Shown piece after piece: positions 1 through 5,927 of a stretch of 10,763 nucleotides of DNA (within the stretch, counting starts at the first letter, position 1; every line of letters starts with the position of its first letter). Position numbers and translations under genes: made by a program. The stretch comes from Chlamydiota bacterium (lineage in GTDB: Bacteria; Chlamydiota; Chlamydiia; Chlamydiales; Simkaniaceae): positions 1 through 10,763 of the forward strand of contig JAJFMG010000083.1 in the NCBI GenBank assembly GCA_021772295.1. The letters are read 5' to 3'. A model generated the notes under the pieces. It saw nothing but the letters and a program-made list of their open reading frames with translations, searched no databases and was not told where the DNA came from.

Positions 1-779
1 TAGTACTTGGGTCGATGGATAGTAAGTAGGATTTTTTCATCTTTCTTTGTAATTGGATTGAGAAAAACAAGAGATTTTCTTGGAATATCTAGATGATTGG
101 ATGCAAGGTTTTTTCCAGAATCGATGGATCGAATTTTGAAGGTATAAGAGCCATCTTTAATATGGATCCAATGAGGAAAGGGAAAGTCTGGATTATTTTT
201 ATCGAAGTAAACTTCGATCATTTTTTGGGATAGGAGGCTTTCATCTTTTGGCCACTTGGCAGAAAATACTTCAAAAGAAGCATTCGATACTTTCTTGTTA
301 TTTTGATAAAGGGGTGGCTTCCAAAGTTTTCGGAAATCTGTCTGACCAAGTAAAGGTGGTGGGCCAATTTTTTTTCGGTCACTGTTTTTTACAGGCTCTA
401 GTTGGAGAGCCAAAAGTTTGGTAATAAAAGATAGGTTTTGATTAATTTGTAAAAAGCTATTTTTAGTAAAAGAGTAACACTCAATGAGTTCGTTAGTAGA
501 TAGGTCAATTTCAAAAAGATCCCAAGATGTCGCATATTTGGCTCCGTCTTTCATCCAAGTGCTCCAATCTTTTCCAGTTTTAGATAATTTGGAATAGGGG
601 AAAGAAATTTCTTCAAAGATTATCTGGTTATTGTTTTTAGAATGGATAATAACAAGAGAGCAGGATTTATTTTGTTCGAATACAATATAGTCTCCTGGAC
701 TCGCGTTTTGAAACTTTTCTTGAGTTGAATAGGAAAAAAGATAGAAAGGGAAAAGGAGGTAGAGTACTAAAGACTTCAT
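1..779 (-). CDS. Secreted protein of unknown function, C-terminus beyond the window
   Basis: The reading frame is open for 259 codons from an ATG at 779 to the left edge, where it is still open. The first 18 or so residues (MKSLVLYLLFPFYLFSYS) have one Lys followed by a hydrophobic stretch, which fits a Sec signal peptide, so the product should be exported. The mature part is rich in aromatic, Lys and Asn residues (WSTWMKDG near 72-79, a Pro-rich GPPPLLG at 139-145, FPFPHWIHIKDG near 199-210). It shows no membrane segment, no Cys pairs and no repeat, and suggests a periplasmic or surface beta-rich protein. I do not recognise the family. There is no clear Shine-Dalgarno sequence before the ATG, although an extended -10 element lies about 30 bases upstream. 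It diverges from the lipoprotein gene at 904. Coding status is likely from length, the signal peptide and ordinary codon use; the function is unknown. Confidence 0.8.
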   Translation of the reverse strand, partial: MKSLVLYLLFPFYLFSYSTQEKFQNASPGDYIVFEQNKSCSLVIIHSKNNNQIIFEEISFPYSKLSKTGKDWSTWMKDGAKYATSWDLFEIDLSTNELIECYSFTKNSFLQINQNLSFITKLLALQLEPVKNSDRKKIGPPPLLGQTDFRKLWKPPLYQNNKKVSNASFEVFSAKWPKDESLLSQKMIEVYFDKNNPDFPFPHWIHIKDGSYTFKIRSIDSGKNLASNHLDIPRKSLVFLNPITKKDEKILLTIHRPKY

Positions 780-808
780 GAAGTTCGAAAAGTGTTAGTT
801 GGCCCCTT

Positions 809-817
809 ATCATACCA
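809..817 (-). promoter_or_regulatory. Candidate extended -10 promoter for the left-hand minus-strand gene
   Basis: Read on the minus strand the sequence is TGGTATGAT, that is a TG-N extension followed by TATGAT (5 of 6 to TATAAT). It would start transcription near 802 and leave a leader of about 20 bases. No good -35 element lies 16-18 bases upstream (TAGTAA or CATAGT), which fits an extended -10 type promoter, but this is a pattern match only. Confidence 0.3.
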
Positions 818-857
818 ACATGAGTAATAATTTACTATGAATTGCTCAGGTTTTTCA

Positions 858-885
858 TTGACAGCTTCCCTATCTGAGTTATAGA
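858..885 (+). promoter_or_regulatory. Candidate sigma-70-type promoter for the lipoprotein gene
   Basis: TTGACA at 858-863 and TATAGA at 880-885 are separated by 16 bases, close to the vegetative consensus. It lies in the short divergent region before the gene at 904. One point argues against it. The best ribosome-binding match, AAGGAG at 885-890, directly follows the -10 element and so would lie upstream of the expected transcription start near 892. Either the promoter or that binding site is then not used. Confidence 0.45.
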
Positions 886-903
886 AGGAGATAAAAGACT
901 AAA

Positions 904-1323
904 GTGAATCATATGTCAAAAATTTCGTTTCATTTTCTTTGGATTGTGCAGGTTTGTTGCTTTTCTATAGCTTCATGTCAAATCACTTCTCAAACTCTCA
1001 CATACCAGGAAAAAATTACTCAAATAGATACGAATATTAAGAAGCTTACAAACTTAAAAAACTTAGAACTTGCCAAAGCAGCAAGGGCGCAAGATCAAGG
1101 GGATCGTCTCCAGTTTAATAGCAACAACATCTCAGATGCCAGAAGATATTGGCAAGAAGCAGAGACAAGTCGAGAAATTGCAGATCGGTATCAACTCGAG
1201 ATTAATAAACTTAATGCACAAAAAGCTGCGATTCAAAAAGAACATGGGATTGAGACGCCTATTGATAACAGCTCCGCGGCTCTTAGTTTTGGATATTTTG
1301 AACAAAATTTTTTAATAGAATAG
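904..1323 (+). CDS. Small predicted lipoprotein with a helical, coiled-coil-like body
   Basis: The product is 139 residues with a GTG start, or 136 residues from the ATG at 913. After Lys6 a hydrophobic run ends in I-A-S-C (residues 22-25), a good lipobox, so Cys25 would be lipidated by signal peptidase II processing and the protein held in a membrane facing the periplasm or cell surface. Residues 32-112 are charged, rich in Gln, Lys, Glu and Ala, and predicted by eye to be one or two long helices (KITQIDTNIKKLTNLKNLEL, then REIADRYQLEINKLNAQKAA), like small coiled-coil envelope lipoproteins. The tail ends in Phe-rich sequence. The GTG was kept because AAGGAG at 885-890 lies 13 bases before it, which is long, while the ATG at 913 is 22 bases away. 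I do not recognise the family. The gene diverges from the minus-strand gene at 779 and is followed by a possible stem-loop. Confidence 0.75.
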   Translation: MNHMSKISFHFLWIVQVCCFSIASCQITSQTLTYQEKITQIDTNIKKLTNLKNLELAKAARAQDQGDRLQFNSNNISDARRYWQEAETSREIADRYQLEINKLNAQKAAIQKEHGIETPIDNSSAALSFGYFEQNFLIE

Positions 1324-1361
1324 TAACCAAATTGATTTTTTCTCGATCGATTGGAATAAAA

Positions 1362-1395
1362 AAGCTTTGATAATCTGCAACGTTTATTGAAGCTT
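1362..1395 (+). other. Stem-loop downstream of the lipoprotein gene
   Basis: AAGCTTTGATAA (1362-1373) pairs with TTATTGAAGCTT (1384-1395) through 12 consecutive pairs, two of them G-U, around a 10-base loop. It lies 39 bases after the stop codon of the lipoprotein gene. There is no T tract just after it, so it is not a standard intrinsic terminator. It may protect the 3' end of the message, or may be chance in AT-rich DNA. Confidence 0.3.
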
Positions 1396-1519
1396 ACAAT
1401 TGCACATGAAAAACCAAGTGTCAGCTGATTTAAATGAGGACCTAGAGGAAAAATTCTTTCGTCATTAATTTTTTTTTCCGTTAATATCTTTTCTTGTATT
1501 TTCTACTTTGGGATTTAAT

Positions 1520-2008
1520 ATGAAAAAAAATCAAATTATTGCTTACATACTATTTTTTTCAATATTAATTAACACTATGTATGCGGCGTCCTTTCCGCCA
1601 GCATCTTTATTTTCTTTTTTTCAAAAAAAGGAAGAATGCGAGAAGCAGCTTTTGAAAACAGAGCAACAAGCCATTTCAACTACTGATTTTGCAGCGTTTC
1701 TTGAACACAGTCGTAAAGCTAGTATTTTGAGAGAAAAAGCACTAAAACTAGAAGATTTTGAAACAGATTACTTTGCAAGCTCTTTGAAAGAAAATATGAA
1801 AGATGTTCTTGGCTTTACAAAAGAATGGTCTGTTAATGGAAAGTCTAAAGTGAAAATGAAATGGGGAGGTCTTGTTCTTAATGTTAAGCATAAGAACCCA
1901 TTGCTAAAAGCAATAGAGGGTGGCGTTAATGCTAAAGCTCCTGTAAAAATTGGGCAGGACCTCTACAAAAAATCAGAAATTTTTTTAGCGAGATCTTTTT
2001 CCTTTTAA
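1520..2008 (+). CDS. Small exported protein of unknown function
   Basis: The product is 162 residues. The ATG at 1520 is preferred to an in-frame TTG at 1508, because it places MKK directly before a hydrophobic core (IIAYILFFSILI) and a typical signal peptidase I site after MYA, giving a mature protein beginning ASFPPA. A weak GGGA lies about 7 bases upstream. The mature part has an early Cys (in EECEKQ), a charged helical section of about 70 residues (EKQLLKTEQQAIS through REKALKLEDFET), and a more beta-like, Lys-rich second half (KSKVKMKWGGLVLNVKH). No membrane segment or known motif is seen, so a periplasmic or secreted product is likely. I do not recognise the family. It may share a transcript with the lipoprotein gene 196 bases upstream, since no convincing promoter was found between them. 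It ends in TAA with no clear terminator. Confidence 0.72.
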   Translation: MKKNQIIAYILFFSILINTMYAASFPPASLFSFFQKKEECEKQLLKTEQQAISTTDFAAFLEHSRKASILREKALKLEDFETDYFASSLKENMKDVLGFTKEWSVNGKSKVKMKWGGLVLNVKHKNPLLKAIEGGVNAKAPVKIGQDLYKKSEIFLARSFSF

Positions 2009-2056
2009 TATAATTAAATATTTTAAATTCTTACGATTCAGTGAAACTTATCTTAA

Positions 2057-2206
2057 GTCTTTTGTAAACAATGTGATAAAAAGACTAGTTGTGTGAAAAA
2101 GAAATACTGTCAGATTTTGCAATCAACTAATTCTAAGATAGAAGTAATTTGTAACCAGTGTAATAGAGAAAACATTATTTTAATTAACTTCAACCCAGAT
2201 ATTTAG
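2057..2206 (+). pseudogene. Short Cys-rich reading frame, possible zinc-ribbon gene remnant
   Basis: Between stop codons this frame encodes 49 residues with two CxxC pairs: CKQC (codons 2063-2074) and CNQC (2150-2161), 25 residues apart, plus two single Cys. That spacing fits a zinc ribbon. No usable start precedes the first pair. The only in-frame start, GTG at 2093, would lose it. A GTG at 2041 opens a different frame (VKLILS) that would join the Cys-rich frame if one base near 2059 were removed, suggesting a decayed or frameshifted small gene. It lies in the 313-base gap before the Inc-like gene, whose other content is AT-rich sequence and that gene's promoter. This could also be chance. 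Confidence 0.3.
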
Positions 2207-2260
2207 ATTTAGTGAGCACATTTCCGTAATTATAAGTTAATTAATTTAATAATTATTGTG

Positions 2261-2288
2261 TTGACAATCCGATTTATATCATTATACT
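2261..2288 (+). promoter_or_regulatory. Strong sigma-70-type promoter of the Inc-like gene
   Basis: TTGACA (2261-2266) and TATACT (2283-2288) are separated by 16 bases: a full -35 match and a 5 of 6 -10 match. The preceding 30 bases are almost pure A and T (TTAATTAATTTAATAATTAT), like an UP element. Transcription would start near 2295, giving a leader of about 27 bases that contains AGGG at 2311-2314, seven bases before the ATG at 2322. This is the best promoter in the window. Confidence 0.7.
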
Positions 2289-2321
2289 TTGTGCGAATTT
2301 AATATCGTATAGGGTTGTTTT

Positions 2322-3740
2322 ATGTCGAGTGTTTCTGTTATTCCAGCAGACATAGTTTCTTCAAGTGATGCTTTAGTCGAGGCAAGAGAAAAAATTCTTG
2401 CTAATAAGGCTAAAGATAATCATTGGAACGGACTTTCTGCAACAAGCTTAGCTCAAATATCTGCATATGCTTTAAAAAAAATTTCTACAATAGGTTTGAT
2501 TTTTGTTGCCTGTTACTGGCTTTCAGGATACCTAGTTTTAGGGACATTTTCTTATTCTATGTTATGGAGCTGGGAAGCAGATGTAGTATTTGCGATTGGA
2601 GCAACTCTTGGATGCGGTCTTGGGCTTTATATTGAAGAAATGAATAAATATGATTTTGAAAAGCATGGCGAAAGAGAGAGGTGGAGAGAGAGATCTGCTA
2701 AACAACTTGAGAGCTTGGAGATAAGTGATAGTCAATATGTAGCTGCAGGTCTGGGAGATATTCCAAATGAAATCCGAATTCTTGAAGCCATTATAGAAAA
2801 AGTGGGTACTAAGGGTGTATTTTACTATGGAGCAATAACCCCACGAGTACTTCAAGAAATTTTTCATAAAGAAGCTGAAAAGATGACGATTTTTGAAGTC
2901 ATTGATTACTGCGAGTATTTACAATCGAAACAAGCAGAAGCAACAGAGTTATATGGCCCAGATTTGTTACCATTTACTCTTCCAACCCCTGGTGATTTTA
3001 AACATAAGTGGCAGCTCAGAGATGAAAACGGCTTATTATTACAAAGCATTGCAAAAGTTGCTGCTAAATTAGATATTGATAAGTTTGAATCCTATGACCT
3101 TATTTCAGGCCAGGAAGCTAATTTCCTACGATGTGTGCGAGCTGAATCAAGGCGTATATTGAAAGATTATAATGATGGAATTGCTCCCCTACAAAGGATC
3201 TATGAATCAGTTATAAATCCTCATATGGATAAAAGAAATTTGACTATCAAAATGGCAAGAAGTAAGTTTCAGCTTCATCCGGCTCATTCATCCATGAAGA
3301 GGGCCACTGAAAGGTTTGTTGATAAGCAAGCTGATGTAAAAAGAAGGTCGCAAGAAGATCCAGCCTATCAGGCTGCGTATGTTCGGCATCAAAGGCTGGT
3401 TGATTCTCTTCAAGTTGATGGATTAAACGATGCGTCTAGAGAACATATAGAGTTGTCTAATAGGCGTTTAATGGCTACCGAAAAAAGTGTTGCCGAAAGG
3501 TTTGCTCCAAGGTATGCATTACTACAGCAAGAATACGAAAGAGAAATCGAGCCTATAAAAAAGCAACTAATCGCTTCAAAAATAGAATGTGATGAGGCTA
3601 TTTCTGAGGCTAAGCGAGAATTCGAAGCCAAAACGCGAGCATCTACGGAGCGTTTTAAAGCTCGAATTTCGAGTCATCAGCTTGTACTTGATCAAGCTTG
3701 TGTCAATATAAATCGAAGGTTTATTGAGGCTTGTCCATAA
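2322..3740 (+). CDS. Inc-like membrane hairpin protein with long helical C-terminal part
   Basis: The product is 472 residues with no N-terminal signal peptide. The N-terminus is rich in Ser and Ala (residues 1-30). Two hydrophobic segments at about 54-76 and 86-104 are separated by a short Trp-containing loop. This two-lobed hydrophobic domain is the defining mark of chlamydial inclusion-membrane proteins, which are type III secreted and insert into the vacuole membrane with both ends in the host cytosol. Residues 105-472 are hydrophilic and mostly helical, with a very charged linker at 110-128 (KHGERERWRERS), a Pro-rich stretch near 213-224 (GPDLLPFTLPTPG) and a coiled-coil-like end at about 370-450. 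No enzyme motif was found. Strong promoter elements and an AGGG binding site precede the ATG. The antiporter gene follows 58 bases downstream. The Inc-like role is inferred from topology; an ordinary inner-membrane protein with a large cytoplasmic domain remains possible. Confidence 0.8.
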   Translation: MSSVSVIPADIVSSSDALVEAREKILANKAKDNHWNGLSATSLAQISAYALKKISTIGLIFVACYWLSGYLVLGTFSYSMLWSWEADVVFAIGATLGCGLGLYIEEMNKYDFEKHGERERWRERSAKQLESLEISDSQYVAAGLGDIPNEIRILEAIIEKVGTKGVFYYGAITPRVLQEIFHKEAEKMTIFEVIDYCEYLQSKQAEATELYGPDLLPFTLPTPGDFKHKWQLRDENGLLLQSIAKVAAKLDIDKFESYDLISGQEANFLRCVRAESRRILKDYNDGIAPLQRIYESVINPHMDKRNLTIKMARSKFQLHPAHSSMKRATERFVDKQADVKRRSQEDPAYQAAYVRHQRLVDSLQVDGLNDASREHIELSNRRLMATEKSVAERFAPRYALLQQEYEREIEPIKKQLIASKIECDEAISEAKREFEAKTRASTERFKARISSHQLVLDQACVNINRRFIEACP

Positions 3741-3742
3741 TT

Positions 3743-3808
3743 GAAATTGATTTCTAATTCTTAATTTAGTTATTTACTAAATTATAGGGGAATTAGAAAT
3801 GCAATTTT
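3743..3808 (+). promoter_or_regulatory. Long hairpin covering the antiporter ribosome site and start codon, running into a T9 tract
   Basis: ATTTCTAATTC (3750-3760) and GAATTAGAAAT (3790-3800) are a perfect 11-base inverted repeat. Inside it TAATTTAG (3762-3769) pairs perfectly with CTAAATTA (3777-3784) around a 7-base loop. Below it, 3743-3749 can pair with 3802-3808 past a bulged G3801, with one G-U pair. The total is about 26 pairs. The Shine-Dalgarno GGG (3787-3789) falls in the internal loop, and the A and U of the start codon (3799-3800) are paired. T9 at 3805-3813 follows. The structure could be an intrinsic terminator of the upstream gene, a translation-blocking element such as a thermosensor or ion-responsive leader, or a coupling device opened by ribosomes finishing at 3740. 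Confidence 0.55.
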
Positions 3809-5247
3809 TTTTTCAGGTTCTTAGTAATTTGCAAGCTTGTGAAGATCTCTTAGAGGCTAAGCGAGTTTCTATGGTGGCTCTTGAAGATCCCATCTATACT
3901 CCATTTCATCTAGTTTCCTTGATTATTTTTTTCTTAGCTATTTTACACACCTTTTTTGCTCATAAATTTACAAAAATTGCAAATGGCATAGCAAAAAGAC
4001 ACAAAGTCAAAAAAGAAAATAGGAAACATCTAAATCCAATTAGCTTTGAAAACGATGAAAAAGATAAAAGTTTTTTAGCAGAGATCTTTCATTTTCTTGG
4101 CGAAGTTGAAGTTGTCTTTGGGATATGGGTTATCCCACTTCTCTTTGCAATTTTTATCTTTTATGACTGGGATACGGCTGTTCTTTATATAGATGATAGA
4201 AGCTATGTAGAGCCTATGTTTGTTGTTATGATCATGTGTATTGCTGCGACAAAACCTATTGTTACTATTGCAGAAAATGCTCTTCATTTTATTGCAAAAC
4301 TTCTTGGTGACTCTATTGCAGCTTGGTGGTTTGCGATTCTAACCATAGGACCTCTTCTTGGATCTTTTATTACAGAAGCTGGTGCAATGACTCTTTCTGC
4401 AATGTTACTTGCTAGAAGATTTTACGAATATGGCCCAAGTAAAAAGCATGCTTATGCGACGCTTGGACTGCTTTTTGTGAATATTTCAGTTGGTGGTATT
4501 CTCACCAATTTTGCAGCGCCGCCTGTTCTTATTATTTCTAATTGTTGGCAATGGAGCAGTAGTTACATGCTAACCCATTTTGGTTGGAAAGCTGTTATAG
4601 GTATTGTGATATGTAATCTAGTTTACTTTTCTGTTTTTCGATCGGCTTTTACTCGGATGGAAAAAAAGAAGAAGGTGTGCAAGGTACCTTCCTTGCAGAA
4701 AAATAGAGTTCCAATGTGGATTATTCTTGTTCATATTTTTCTGCTATTTTGGCTTGTAATCAATGAACACGATCCACCAGTTTGTATTGGAAGTTTTTTA
4801 CTCTTTATTGGTTTTCATCAGGCTACCTCACCGCACCAGTTTGCGCTTAATCTCAAAAGACCCATACTTGTTGGATTCTTTTTGGCAGGTCTTGTTATCC
4901 ATGGAGGTCTGCAGGGCTGGTGGCTAATACCACTATTTGGAAATCTCAAAGAGGGGTCTCTTATGGCAGTTGGAACGATACTTACAGCCTTTAATGATAA
5001 TGCCGCTGTGACATATCTCTCAAGCCTTGTTCCAACGGTGGTTGGCAATCTTCGAAATGCTATTATGAGCGGCGTAGTTGTTGGTGGAGGTCTCACTGTC
5101 ATTGCTAATGCTCCAAATCCAGCAGGTCAGATGCTTCTTCGAAAGTACTTTGAAAATGGAGTGTCACCGCTTCGTCTTTTTTTATCAGCACTTGTTCCGA
5201 CGCTGATCTTTTTTGCTATCTTTTATTTTTCTCTTATCTTGCTCTAA
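3799..5247 (+). CDS. Putative Na+/H+ antiporter, ion-transporter superfamily
   Basis: The product is 482 residues and polytopic. A hydrophobic segment at about 38-54 is followed by a basic, hydrophilic loop (55-95) and then around ten further membrane segments to residue 482. Two related signature regions are visible. The first half has GSFITEAGAMTLSAMLLARR (188-207) and LTNFAAPPVL (235-244). The second half has LTAFNDNAAVTYLSSLVP (395-412) and GGGLTVIANAPNPAG (429-443). Such paired re-entrant-type motifs with Asn, Asp and Pro are typical of the NhaD/ArsB-like ion-transporter superfamily, and the sequence resembles the putative Na+/H+ antiporter family (Pfam Na_H_antiport_3) known from Chlamydiae. 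The expected role is exchange of Na+ for H+ across the inner membrane. The ATG at 3799 has GGGGA seven bases upstream. The next ATG (3871) lacks a binding site. Start and binding site lie inside a strong hairpin. It ends 3 bases from the convergent RING gene. Confidence 0.82.
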   Translation: MQFFFQVLSNLQACEDLLEAKRVSMVALEDPIYTPFHLVSLIIFFLAILHTFFAHKFTKIANGIAKRHKVKKENRKHLNPISFENDEKDKSFLAEIFHFLGEVEVVFGIWVIPLLFAIFIFYDWDTAVLYIDDRSYVEPMFVVMIMCIAATKPIVTIAENALHFIAKLLGDSIAAWWFAILTIGPLLGSFITEAGAMTLSAMLLARRFYEYGPSKKHAYATLGLLFVNISVGGILTNFAAPPVLIISNCWQWSSSYMLTHFGWKAVIGIVICNLVYFSVFRSAFTRMEKKKKVCKVPSLQKNRVPMWIILVHIFLLFWLVINEHDPPVCIGSFLLFIGFHQATSPHQFALNLKRPILVGFFLAGLVIHGGLQGWWLIPLFGNLKEGSLMAVGTILTAFNDNAAVTYLSSLVPTVVGNLRNAIMSGVVVGGGLTVIANAPNPAGQMLLRKYFENGVSPLRLFLSALVPTLIFFAIFYFSLILL

Positions 5248-5250
5248 GTT

Positions 5251-5763
5251 TTATACAAAATAGAGTGATGCAAAAAATTGCAACGCAAAATAAAAAGTTG
5301 GAAGCGTTATAATAATAAGCGCGATAATTGTAGATGAGTCGCTGTAGCCTTTACTCATAGAATTATGTAATTCAGGAGTGTTTGCAGGTAAAGTAAGAAG
5401 TTCATCTTGCTCAAGTTTCGTAAGTGAAAAGGATTCTTCTGATTCCTCAGAACAAATTGAACTTATGTCATCGTCTGAAAAGCCTTCTTGTGAATATTCA
5501 CCGAAGATTGCAAAAGAGGTAGAGTTATTATCTTCACTGTAAGGTGGAAATTCTTCATAAGGTAGATTTGTAATTCTTTGATGGCAGAGTGCGCAGAGTG
5601 GTTCTTTTGAAGTCAAATAATATTGGGCAATGCATCCAATGTGCGCATATTGGTGATTGCATGTTTCAACACTAAATACAGGATTTATAACAGAAGTTGC
5701 ATCTAATGGATCTCGGCAGTATTCACAATTTTTAGGGCTAATCGTTATAGACGTGGGGGGCAT
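5251..5763 (-). CDS. RING-H2 finger protein with C-terminal membrane anchor, candidate E3 ubiquitin ligase effector
   Basis: The product is 170 residues. The N-terminal half has a complete RING-H2 pattern: C13-x2-C16-x18-C35-x-H37-x3-H41-x2-C44-x12-C57-x2-C60. This fits the cross-brace zinc fold that in eukaryotic RING proteins binds ubiquitin-loaded E2 enzymes. Residues 70-121 are acidic and Ser-rich (SDDDISS, SEESEESFS), resembling casein kinase 2 target sequence. Residues 145-168 are strongly hydrophobic (TIIALIIITLPTFYF onward) and end at the C-terminus, so the protein would be tail-anchored. There is no N-terminal signal peptide. RING domains are eukaryotic-type in bacteria, and ubiquitin-related families are known to be expanded in amoeba-associated Chlamydiae. 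I infer a secreted effector that places a ligase on a host-facing membrane. E3 activity is not shown. The ATG at 5763 has a weak upstream site. A second RING-like gene lies 164 bases upstream on the same strand. Confidence 0.8.
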   Translation of the reverse strand: MPPTSITISPKNCEYCRDPLDATSVINPVFSVETCNHQYAHIGCIAQYYLTSKEPLCALCHQRITNLPYEEFPPYSEDNNSTSFAIFGEYSQEGFSDDDISSICSEESEESFSLTKLEQDELLTLPANTPELHNSMSKGYSDSSTIIALIIITLPTFYFALQFFASLYFV

Positions 5764-5797
5764 TTAAGATCTCAAATTAGGTTGAAAATCTAAAGAC

Positions 5798-5824
5798 GTT
5801 ATCTGATGAAGTAGTATTTTTCAA
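5798..5824 (-). promoter_or_regulatory. Weak candidate promoter for the RING-H2 gene
   Basis: On the minus strand TTGAAA (5819-5824) and GATAAC (5798-5803) are separated by 15 bases, shorter than optimal. It would give a leader of roughly 28 bases. The 164-base spacer between the two RING genes suggests a separate promoter, and this is the best match I can find in it, but it is poor. Confidence 0.22.
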
Positions 5825-5927
5825 TGGGATATTCGAATTTTCTTCCTATACAAAAAGGACTTACAAAATAATATATCTTGAAAAAAGCTATTTCTATCAA
5901 AGCGAGTAAAGCAATATTGACATGTTA

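Noticed and set aside
1070..1315. Plus-strand open frame of 81 codons in another frame
   Set aside because: It lies fully inside the lipoprotein gene, which has the lipobox, helical pattern and upstream signals; this frame has none.
4818..5102. Minus-strand open frame of 94 codons
   Set aside because: It lies opposite the conserved second-half motifs of the antiporter and is a shadow of that gene.
5521..5570. PPxY motif for host WW-domain ligases in the RING-H2 protein
   Set aside because: The sequence reads FPPYS, so Tyr follows the two Pro directly and the required spacing is absent.
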